Below, piece by piece: positions 52,464 through 59,411 of a stretch of 64,000 nt of DNA (positions within the stretch are counted from its first letter, which is position 1; each line of letters opens with the position of its first letter). The position numbers were made by a program, and so were the translations under genes. The notes under the pieces were generated by a model. It was not told the origin of the DNA. It searched no databases and worked only from the letters and a program-made list of their open reading frames with translations. This DNA comes from Pseudomonas akapageensis. GTDB taxonomy: Bacteria > Pseudomonadota > Gammaproteobacteria > Pseudomonadales > Pseudomonadaceae. Location: the NCBI RefSeq assembly GCF_011355085.1, contig NZ_VXCP01000037.1, positions 20,040 to 84,039 on the forward strand, read 5' to 3'.

Positions 52464-52790
52464 ATGGCCAACACTTCACTACGTAAAGCCGCATTGCAGA
52501 GCATGGAAGCGGAGATCGAGAGTCTGCTCAAATCATTGGAAAGCCTGAAGGAAGACTCGTCGGAGGAGTCACGCCGAACACTCAAGGCACTCAAGAGCAA
52601 TGCGGAAAACGCCCTCCGGCATTCCCGTCATCTGCTCAGCGATGCGTATGAAGAAGTCAAAGTGAAGACGCGCGAAACCGGGGTCGCCACCCGCGATTAC
52701 GCACAGGAGCACCCCTGGACCACCGCGGGTGTTGCCGTCGGTGCGCTGGGGCTGCTGGCGGCCTGGCTGCTGTGCCGACGGACCGACTAA
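52464..52790 (+). CDS. DUF883 (ElaB/YqjD) ribosome- and membrane-associated stress protein
   Basis: A 108-residue protein: charged helical N-terminal region (about 1-75, coiled coil), the conserved EHPWTTAGVAVGALGLLAAWLLCRR C-terminal membrane anchor with a twin Arg end. E. coli ElaB/YqjD are stationary-phase inner-membrane proteins that bind ribosomes; the same role is inferred. ATG 52464 has AGGAGAG seven bases upstream. It overlaps trpI by 4 bp, tail to tail. Confidence 0.92.
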   Translation: MANTSLRKAALQSMEAEIESLLKSLESLKEDSSEESRRTLKALKSNAENALRHSRHLLSDAYEEVKVKTRETGVATRDYAQEHPWTTAGVAVGALGLLAAWLLCRRTD

Positions 52791-53683
52791 TCTGCCTGGC
52801 GCATCAGCTCTGCCCTGAGCCATTGCGCCAACTGCTCAGCGCGCCCGTCGGCGGCGCGCTTGGGCACCCAAAGCACCAATTGTGCAGGGGTTTCGCAGAA
52901 CCCCCACGGCGCTGCCAGGCGGCCGGCACGTACGTCATCGGCAACCAGGGGTTGCGGCGCGATGGCAACTCCAAGGCCCGCTACTGCTGCTTCCAGCAGG
53001 TAATACAAATGCTCGAAATCCTGACCGTAGGTCAGCGCTTCCGCTGCGATACCGTTCTGTCGCGCCCAACTGGGCCAGGCTTGCGGCCGCGACGTGGTCT
53101 GCAGCAGGGCTTCACCGAGCAGTGCCTGGGCAGGAGCCTGCTGTAGTTGTGCAAAATGGGCAAAGTGCGGGCTGAGCACCGGGCCGATCCTTTCGCTGGC
53201 CAGCACATGCACTTGCATATCCACTGGCCATGGCGGTTCGGCAAACACCAGCAAGGCGTCCAGGCCCGGACGGCGAGGATCGAGGTCGCCTTCGCCGGCG
53301 GACAGGTGCAGACGCAAGTCCGGCAAATCGGCCTTCAGGCGTCCAAGGCGCGGAATGAACCATCGGGCCAGCAGGCTCCCCGAACAGCCGAGGACAAACG
53401 GCGCGTCCACACTGCCCTGACTCAATTCGCCGCAGACGCTGCGCAGACGCTCGAAGGCTTCACTGCTGACGTCACGCAGGCGGATGCCGGCATCTGTGAG
53501 TTTCAAGCCGCGCCCGTCCTTGACGAACAAGGCCACGCCCAAGTGCTCTTCAAGTGCCTTCAGCTGCCGACTGACCGCGCCATGGGTCACGTGCAGCTGC
53601 TCGGCAGCCTGGCTGACGCTGTTCAGGCGAGCGGTCGCTTCAAAGGCCCGCAACGCATTGAGTGGTGGAAGATCCCGGCTCAT
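52787..53683 (-). CDS. trpI: LysR-type activator TrpI
   Basis: Transcriptional activator of trpBA that responds to indoleglycerol phosphate in Pseudomonas. The 298 residues have an N-terminal winged helix (LNALRAFEATARLNSVSQAAEQLHVTHGAVSRQLKALEEHLG) and a periplasmic-binding-protein-like effector domain. It is transcribed away from trpB across a 112-bp gap, the standard trpI-trpBA arrangement. Confidence 0.95.
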   Translation of the reverse strand: MSRDLPPLNALRAFEATARLNSVSQAAEQLHVTHGAVSRQLKALEEHLGVALFVKDGRGLKLTDAGIRLRDVSSEAFERLRSVCGELSQGSVDAPFVLGCSGSLLARWFIPRLGRLKADLPDLRLHLSAGEGDLDPRRPGLDALLVFAEPPWPVDMQVHVLASERIGPVLSPHFAHFAQLQQAPAQALLGEALLQTTSRPQAWPSWARQNGIAAEALTYGQDFEHLYYLLEAAVAGLGVAIAPQPLVADDVRAGRLAAPWGFCETPAQLVLWVPKRAADGRAEQLAQWLRAELMRQAD

Positions 53684-53795
53684 GATACTTGTGAGTTTTC
53701 CTGACAGGTTGTGGCGATCTTATCGGTTTTCATCCTGCGGTGTCGTGGTTAAAGTAGGTTCATTGCTGATCCAATCAATTCACCTGGAGCGTCCC
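53684..53795. promoter_or_regulatory. trpI-trpB control region
   Basis: A 112-bp divergent gap that should contain the TrpI operators and both promoters. A T-N11-A type interrupted dyad is hard to place with certainty; candidate promoter elements for trpB are TTGTGG (about 53710) and TAAAGT (53751). The boxes are tentative. Confidence 0.45.
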
Positions 53796-55022
53796 ATGAC
53801 CCAGACCAACTTCCGCAGCGGCCCCGATGCCAATGGCCTGTTTGGCGCATTCGGCGGCCGCTACGTGGCTGAAACCCTGATGCCGCTGGTGCTCGACCTG
53901 GCCCGTGAATACGAAGCCGCCAAGGCAGATCCCGAATTCCTCGAGCAACTGGCCTATTTCCAGCGCGACTACATCGGTCGCCCGAATCCGCTGTACTTCG
54001 CCGAACGCCTGACCGAACACTGCGGCGGGGCGAAAATCTACTTCAAGCGCGAAGAGCTGAACCACACCGGCGCGCACAAGGTGAACAACTGCATCGGCCA
54101 GGTTCTGCTGGCCAAGCGCATGGGCAAAAAGCGCCTGATCGCTGAAACCGGAGCGGGCATGCACGGCGTGGCCACCGCCACCGTTGCAGCGCGTTTCGGC
54201 CTGCCTTGCGTGATCTACATGGGCGCTACCGACATCGAGCGCCAGCAGGCCAACGTCTTTCGCATGAAACTGCTGGGCGCCGAAATCGTGCCGGTGACCG
54301 CCGGTACCGGCACCCTGAAGGACGCCATGAACGAAGCGCTGCGCGACTGGGTGACGAACGTCGACGACACCTTCTACCTGATCGGCACCGTGGCCGGCCC
54401 GCACCCTTATCCGGCGATGGTCCGCGACTTCCAGTCGATCATCGGCAAGGAAACCAAAGAACAACTGCAAGCCAAGGAAGGTCGCCTGCCCGACAGCCTG
54501 GTTGCCTGCGTTGGCGGTGGCTCCAATGCCATGGGCCTGTTCCACCCGTTCCTCGATGACCTGAGCGTGGACATCATCGGCGTTGAAGCCGGTGGTCATG
54601 GCGTTCACACCGACAAGCATGCTGCGAGCCTGACCGGCGGCATTCCGGGCGTATTGCACGGTAACCGCACCTACCTGCTGCAGGACGCTGACGGCCAGAT
54701 CACCGATGCCCACTCGATTTCCGCCGGCCTGGACTACCCTGGCATCGGCCCGGAGCACGCCTGGTTGCATGAGGTGAAACGCGTCAAATACGTCAGCATC
54801 AACGACGATGAAGCCCTGGCCGCGTTCCACACAACATGCCGCCTGGAAGGCATTATTCCTGCGCTGGAAACCGCCCATGCCCTGGCTGAAGCGATCAAAC
54901 GCGCTCCTACACTGCCGAAAGATCACCTGATGGTGGTCTGCCTTTCCGGCCGTGGCGACAAAGACATGCAAACCGTAATGAGCCATATGGCCGCTGCTGA
55001 ACATCAGGAGAAGCTGGCATGA
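53796..55022 (+). CDS. trpB: Tryptophan synthase beta chain
   Basis: PLP-dependent subunit that joins indole and serine. The 408 residues have the PLP Lys in HTGAHKVNNC (about 93), the catalytic Glu in AETGAGMHG, the phosphate-binding GGGSNAMG loop and the monovalent-cation region GRGDKDM at the end. ATG 53796 has TGGAG upstream; the frame remains open further upstream into the trpI control region, which cannot be coding. It overlaps trpA by 4 bp. Confidence 0.98.
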   Translation: MTQTNFRSGPDANGLFGAFGGRYVAETLMPLVLDLAREYEAAKADPEFLEQLAYFQRDYIGRPNPLYFAERLTEHCGGAKIYFKREELNHTGAHKVNNCIGQVLLAKRMGKKRLIAETGAGMHGVATATVAARFGLPCVIYMGATDIERQQANVFRMKLLGAEIVPVTAGTGTLKDAMNEALRDWVTNVDDTFYLIGTVAGPHPYPAMVRDFQSIIGKETKEQLQAKEGRLPDSLVACVGGGSNAMGLFHPFLDDLSVDIIGVEAGGHGVHTDKHAASLTGGIPGVLHGNRTYLLQDADGQITDAHSISAGLDYPGIGPEHAWLHEVKRVKYVSINDDEALAAFHTTCRLEGIIPALETAHALAEAIKRAPTLPKDHLMVVCLSGRGDKDMQTVMSHMAAAEHQEKLA

Positions 55023-55831
55023 GCCGTCTCGAACAACGTTTCGCCGACCTGAAAGCCGAGGGCCGCGCTGCCCTGGTTACCTTCGTCACCGCCGGCGACC
55101 CAGGCTATGACGCTTCCCTGGCCATCCTCAAGGGACTGCCGGCTGCCGGTGCCGACGTGATCGAACTGGGCATGCCCTTCACCGATCCCATGGCCGATGG
55201 CGTTGCGATCCAGTTGGCTACCCTGCGTGCCTTGGATGCCGGACAGACACTGGCCAAAACCCTGCAAATGGTCCGTGAATTCCGCGTCGACAACAGCACC
55301 ACGCCGATCGTGCTGATGGGTTACTACAACCCGATTCACCGCTTTGGCGTCGAGGCGTTCGTTGCCCAGGCCCATGAAGCGGGCGTCGACGGCCTGATCA
55401 TCGTCGACCTGCCGCCCGAGCACGATGCTGAACTGGCGACCCCGGCCCAGGCCGCAGGCATCGACTTCATTCGCCTGACCACCCCGACCACCGATGACGC
55501 GCGCCTGCCTCGCGTGCTGGAGCGCAGCTCCGGCTTCGTCTACTACGTTTCGGTTGCCGGTGTGACGGGCGCAGGTTCGGCCACCAATGAACACGTCAGC
55601 GAAGCTATCGAGCGCTTGCGCCGTCATACCAAGCTGCCGATCAGCGTTGGCTTCGGTATCCGTACGCCGGAGCATGCTGCGGCCGTCGCTCGACTGGCAG
55701 ACGGTGTGGTAGTGGGTTCGGCACTGGTCGACAAGATCGCCCATGCACAGACTCATAAGCAGGCGGTGGATGACGTGCTGGAATTGTGCTCGGCCCTGGC
55801 CCAGGGTGTGCACAAAGCGCGCTTGAACTGA
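55019..55831 (+). CDS. trpA: Tryptophan synthase alpha chain
   Basis: TIM-barrel subunit that cleaves indole-3-glycerol phosphate to indole. The 270 residues contain the catalytic Glu and Asp in IELGMPFTDPMADG (about 48-61) and the phosphate site GFGIRTPEHA (about 213). ATG 55019 overlaps the trpB stop, which couples synthesis of the two subunits. Confidence 0.98.
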   Translation: MSRLEQRFADLKAEGRAALVTFVTAGDPGYDASLAILKGLPAAGADVIELGMPFTDPMADGVAIQLATLRALDAGQTLAKTLQMVREFRVDNSTTPIVLMGYYNPIHRFGVEAFVAQAHEAGVDGLIIVDLPPEHDAELATPAQAAGIDFIRLTTPTTDDARLPRVLERSSGFVYYVSVAGVTGAGSATNEHVSEAIERLRRHTKLPISVGFGIRTPEHAAAVARLADGVVVGSALVDKIAHAQTHKQAVDDVLELCSALAQGVHKARLN

Positions 55832-55858
55832 TACCTCGTCTCTACGACCGCTGTGCGG

Positions 55859-55938
55859 CCGAGCGCAGCCTGGCGGCAGCGGCTACGAGTGTCTGGCATG
55901 ACACTGTCGATGTAGCCGCTGCCGAAGGCTGCGCTCGG
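55859..55938. repeat. Large inverted repeat (REP-like) after trpA
   Basis: Left arm 55859-55886 and right arm 55912-55938 are complementary over about 27 bases with a small bulge, around a 25-base spacer that contains its own palindrome (TGTCTGGCATGACA). The arms belong to a REP class different from the GTGGGAGC type. The left arm also occurs at 47552-47576. It lies between convergent genes and could end the trpBA transcript. Confidence 0.8.
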
Positions 55939-55958
55939 GTGCGAAGCGGCCGCATCGA

Positions 55959-56288
55959 TCACTTGAAGATCGACAGATCCAACGGCCGCACCGCCCCCAT
56001 CCAAATGGCATGATCGCGATGATCGGCCAGCTCGTCGCCCGTCAGCGGGTGCAGGAAAATCACCAGGCCGTTGCGGTACAACGCCAGCCACGGTAACACC
56101 ACACCTATCACTTCCGGCCCGAACGCCAGCTGGCAACTCCAGTCCGGGTGCGGCCCGACCGGTTTCCGGTGAACCCGCCCCATGGTCACCGGGAACAGCC
56201 TCGATGCTTCTTCGCATAACTGACGCGCCTGCTCGATAGTACTTTCATCGAAGTACACATGCGCGTGATAGCCCTTGATCCTTTGCAC
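55959..56288 (-). CDS. DOPA 4,5-dioxygenase family protein
   Basis: A 109-residue protein of the DOPA 4,5-dioxygenase family. It has the conserved GYHAHVYFDE start with the metal-ligand His pair, GRVHRKPVGPHPDWSCQLAF with further His residues, and the C-terminal HPLTGDELADHRDHAIWMG. The physiological substrate in pseudomonads is not known. GTG 56288 has AGGAG upstream and gives the family's normal length; the longer frame to 56414 is not needed. Confidence 0.9.
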   Translation of the reverse strand: MQRIKGYHAHVYFDESTIEQARQLCEEASRLFPVTMGRVHRKPVGPHPDWSCQLAFGPEVIGVVLPWLALYRNGLVIFLHPLTGDELADHRDHAIWMGAVRPLDLSIFK

Positions 56289-56388
56289 AATCACTCCTGA
56301 AAATCCTGCTCGCCGAAGCGCGCCATCGAACCCTATTATCAAGTGACGGGTCTTACCCTCACCTGGTTGAAAGCAAAGGAGCCGCGCC

Positions 56389-57006
56389 ATGAAAAATGCC
56401 GAAACTCCGGTCATGAAACTGGTGCTCTATGGTGCCGCCAGCAGCCTGGGCAGTGCCTTGATGGCCGAACTGCTGAGGCGCCAGCATGAAGTCATCGCCA
56501 TCCTCGACGACCTCAATGCCCTGGCTTCACGTCCCGGCCTGCACACCAAGACAGGCGGCCTGCACGATGCCGAACAGGTGAAGCAAAGTGTCGCCGGGTG
56601 CACGGCCGTGATCTGTCTGCTCGATGCCCTGGCACCCGACGATAGCCAGGTGCAACTGGACATGACCCGGGTGCTGATCGATGGTCTGCACCGCATGAAT
56701 ATACGCCGGCTGCTGCTGATCGGCGATTTTGCCGTGCTCGATTCGGCCAGCGATCAACAGGCTGAACAGCTTCGCGCCGCCGAACAGATTGTCGACCTGC
56801 TGCAACGCAGTCAATTGCGGTGGACCCTGGTCAACGCACCCAAAGGCGTGGCTGGGCTGACGATCGAACACTTCCGCCAGGTCGACCACAGCCTGGAACC
56901 GGGCCTGGCCGAACCGCTGAACAGGCTCTCGCGGGTCGCGGCAGGGTTGGCGGATGAGCTGATGCTGAACCTGCACATTGGCGAGCATGTGAACTTCGTC
57001 GTCTGA
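56389..57006 (+). CDS. NAD(P)-binding Rossmann-fold protein (NAD(P)H-binding family)
   Basis: A 205-residue atypical short-chain dehydrogenase. The nucleotide-binding motif is YGAASSLGSALMAELLRR (about 14-31), followed by AVICLLDALAPDD and a strand RRLLLIGDFAV. It has no classic YxxxK catalytic pair that I can see, so it may bind nucleotide without being a typical dehydrogenase. ATG 56389 follows AAAGGAG. Function unknown; it is divergent from the DODA-like gene. Confidence 0.85.
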   Translation: MKNAETPVMKLVLYGAASSLGSALMAELLRRQHEVIAILDDLNALASRPGLHTKTGGLHDAEQVKQSVAGCTAVICLLDALAPDDSQVQLDMTRVLIDGLHRMNIRRLLLIGDFAVLDSASDQQAEQLRAAEQIVDLLQRSQLRWTLVNAPKGVAGLTIEHFRQVDHSLEPGLAEPLNRLSRVAAGLADELMLNLHIGEHVNFVV

Positions 57007-57196
57007 GCGCATCGCCGACCTTACCAATTGCCTACGAATGGAGCTTGCTGAAGATCGATCTCGACGCTTTCGAGTTAGTTCGGAAAAATCTACCCCCCAG
57101 AATCATCAGACCTTTCTGATCGATCTTTCGGAAGCGTCCTAGTTACTCTCCACGCCATTGCGTTAATTCTCTGACTCGACATTTGCTCAATTCCCG

Positions 57197-57220
57197 CTCA
57201 CGCGTGAGTTGCAGCAACTC
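57197..57220. promoter_or_regulatory. Overlapping palindromes upstream of the PAAR effector gene
   Basis: CTCACGCGTGAG (57197-57208) is a perfect 12-base palindrome. GAGTTGCAGCAACTC (57206-57220) is a second perfect one around a central A. They share three bases and lie 60-83 bases before the effector start. Such paired dyads suggest an operator or two alternative binding registers. The 273-bp gap has no gene. A third dyad ATCAGA-N4-TCTGAT lies at 57105-57120. Confidence 0.5.
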
Positions 57221-57279
57221 ATCGTTAGCAGAAGTGTGCGCTCCTCATTTGGGCGCATCTCAATAGAGAGGGAATTTCA

Positions 57280-58695
57280 ATGGCTAAGGGATATTTCATC
57301 CGCCTGGATGACAAGACCAGTTGCGGTGGCAAGGTTTTGGAAGCGGATAAGGGCGTCATGATGTTCGGCTTCGCTCATGCTCGTGAAGGTGATCGGGTTT
57401 CCTGTGGCAAGGATGGCAAGACATACACCATCATCGGCGGGGTTTCATACATCACCAGTAATGGCAGGCGGGTGGCAGGCGAACTGGATAGTTTCAGCGG
57501 TTGCCCCTGTAAAGCCAAACTGGTTCCTTCGCTTTTCACGGCCGATTATGAGTCGGACAATGAAGCAGCGCCGACAGCCCGCCGAACCGCCGCGCCACCG
57601 GCTTCTCCAGCCGAAACCAGCAGCCCGGCCGCGCCGCGGCAGTCCAGTTTCGCCCCGACAACCAGCCGTCCAACTCCAACGGTATTCGGTAACGCAGAAC
57701 CTCAGGGACCTGGCTTCTACATCGCGCCCACGAGCATGACACGCGAACAACTTGAGGCCTCGCTGTTCACACTGCGCGACCCGGCTGTGATGCACAAATT
57801 TCAGTTGCTCAACCCCAATCTCAACGACATCAAAGCCGGCACGATGATCGTGCTGAGCGATCCGAACAATACCTCCTGTACTTACCAGGAAGCGCTGTTG
57901 ATGCAAGCGGCACAAGAGGTCAAGGCGGCCCTCGATCCGCTGACACCAGAAGAAGCCGAATTCATGTTCCGCCACGGTGCCGAAATCGCCGCCTTTACCG
58001 GCCAGACCTCGACCTGGCTTGGGGTCAGCGCAGTGGTGATGGAAAAGCATCTGGCCAGGCTTGGCGACACCCTTCAAGCCATGGAGCGCCTGCATCAGGA
58101 GAGCTACCGTCAGCACGGCCATCTCAAGTCCCCGCAGTTTCTCGCCGAGCGCAGGCGTCTGCTCTCCCAACTGGACGCCCATCTACTGAACTCCACTCGC
58201 CTGCGCGGCCACACGACCATTGGCGACCACCCCAAGTTGAAAACAGCCCTCGGCCTATCCAGCAAAAGCTTGGTGCACCACTGGGATAAGGCGGGGGCGC
58301 CGGGGCAGATACCGGGTTATGCGAAGCATGTGAATTCGATCAGCCGTGCCACCCAATACATGAAGACAGGTGGATACATCGCTATTGGTATGGGTGCCGT
58401 TGCTTCGATGTTGGCTATTCAGGAGGTTTGTAATACCGGCACTGAAGCAGCTTGCGAAAAGATCATACTTACCGAGGGAGGAAAATTAATTGGGTCCACC
58501 GTTTTGGGTTTTATCGGTGGTAACGTGGCCTCCGTTACTGCTGGTCAATTTTGCGCGGCTATTCAGTTCACGCCAGTCGGGAAAGTCATTTGCATCGCAC
58601 TCGCGGTAGGAACCAGCGCATGGACGGGTACGACTGTTGGCGGCATGGCAGGAGAGCTCACAGGCGAAAAAGTGTATGAGGTTATCCAACCGTGA
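57280..58695 (+). CDS. PAAR-domain type VI secretion effector, probable pore-forming tip
   Basis: A 471-residue protein. Residues about 1-85 form a PAAR domain (DDKTSCGGKVLEADKGV; HAREGDRVSCGKDG), the cone that caps the type VI secretion spike. A Pro/Ser/Thr/Ala linker (about 93-140) follows, then a LysM-like piece (FQLLNPNLNDIKAGTMIVLSD, about 170-192), a long helical region (about 200-345) and a hydrophobic Gly-rich C-terminus (about 365-465) with three membrane-like stretches. No nuclease or peptidase motif is visible, so membrane insertion is the likely toxic mode, by inference. ATG 57280 has GAGAGGG upstream. The last ~90 codons are poorer in G+C (27 of 60 bases in 58441-58500) than the codons just before (39 of 60 in 58141-58200), suggesting a swapped toxin tip. 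Its stop overlaps the next gene. Confidence 0.85.
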   Translation: MAKGYFIRLDDKTSCGGKVLEADKGVMMFGFAHAREGDRVSCGKDGKTYTIIGGVSYITSNGRRVAGELDSFSGCPCKAKLVPSLFTADYESDNEAAPTARRTAAPPASPAETSSPAAPRQSSFAPTTSRPTPTVFGNAEPQGPGFYIAPTSMTREQLEASLFTLRDPAVMHKFQLLNPNLNDIKAGTMIVLSDPNNTSCTYQEALLMQAAQEVKAALDPLTPEEAEFMFRHGAEIAAFTGQTSTWLGVSAVVMEKHLARLGDTLQAMERLHQESYRQHGHLKSPQFLAERRRLLSQLDAHLLNSTRLRGHTTIGDHPKLKTALGLSSKSLVHHWDKAGAPGQIPGYAKHVNSISRATQYMKTGGYIAIGMGAVASMLAIQEVCNTGTEAACEKIILTEGGKLIGSTVLGFIGGNVASVTAGQFCAAIQFTPVGKVICIALAVGTSAWTGTTVGGMAGELTGEKVYEVIQP

Positions 58696-59075
58696 TTCAC
58701 TCTTGGTCCCCCTGGATTGCACTATTTGTAGCCGGGGGACCAATTCTGCTGGGTATTGTGAATATGACATTCAGTCTGTACCTGAGCCGCTACCATTTGG
58801 ATACCATTCTGGAAGCCCTGAAAAACAGTCGCCAGATCGTTTTTTGGGGCGTCATCCTGAGGCACCAAAGTTGGGTTGGGCGGTCCCTGCTGCTCTCAAT
58901 GATTGCTGGATGGGTGGTATGGCCTGGACTGGGAATCCGCAAGGGCGAAATAGACCCTGTCGACATCGATAACTTCCCTCCTCACCTCAAGCGTCTTTTG
59001 ATGATCTATTTGGTGATGACGCTCGGAGCTGGGCTTTGGCTTGTGATTGTGTATGTACTGATGGAGCTAACGTAA
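58692..59075 (+). CDS. Probable inner-membrane immunity protein for the PAAR effector
   Basis: A 127-residue protein with three predicted transmembrane segments (about 7-30, 66-82 and 102-124) and a charged loop with PVDIDNFPPHLKRLL. I recognise no family. It starts at GTG 58692, overlapping the effector stop in GTGA, the tight coupling typical of toxin and immunity genes. A polytopic membrane immunity protein fits an effector that acts on the inner membrane. No other role can be argued from the sequence alone. Confidence 0.7.
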   Translation: MIHSWSPWIALFVAGGPILLGIVNMTFSLYLSRYHLDTILEALKNSRQIVFWGVILRHQSWVGRSLLLSMIAGWVVWPGLGIRKGEIDPVDIDNFPPHLKRLLMIYLVMTLGAGLWLVIVYVLMELT

Positions 59076-59190
59076 CCTATGGGGCGACCACCCCAAGTTG
59101 ATAACAACTATCGGGTTGTCCAGTCTGAGTCGGCCCCCCGATGCCGGTAATTGCGCTTGCCGGGTTTGTCAACAACCTGCGGCGAGCCTG
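59076..59190 (+). pseudogene. Decayed fragment of a related PAAR effector
   Basis: Directly after the immunity stop, 59083-59130 reads GDHPKLITTIGLSSLS, 12 of 16 residues identical to GDHPKLKTALGLSSKS in the intact effector (from 58222); the DNA shares GGCGACCACCCCAAGTTGA. About 23 bases fewer than in the effector further on, the other frame reads VNNLRRA (from 59168), matching VNSISRA of the effector (from 58330). So this is a frameshifted, truncated stretch of effector sequence without start or stop of its own. From about 59191 to 59411 I see nothing certain apart from the promoter region of the SulP gene. Confidence 0.7.
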
Positions 59191-59411
59191 GCCTCCCCGC
59201 TCAGATGCCAAGTATTTTCGGACTTTCCCAGCCGGTGCATTCCTAACCGGCGGTCAGATGTTGGACTTTAGCTGCTCACGGAGCTGTTGGTCTGACAACG
59301 CTCGAGATTTGGCTCGTCTTGTCTGTGTCTGGCCTGTGTCAGCCCTTTGCTTGCACATGTCGCGGCAACACCGCACCCTAAGGCCTTTGCGCATTGATGA
59401 CCGAGAGATCC

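Noticed and set aside
53484..53795. Upstream extension of trpB
   Set aside because: It is antisense to trpI and covers the control region; ATG 53796 has a good ribosome-binding site and the conserved TrpB N-terminus.
53775..55004. 409-codon open frame antisense to trpB
   Set aside because: Shadow of a fully conserved tryptophan synthase gene.
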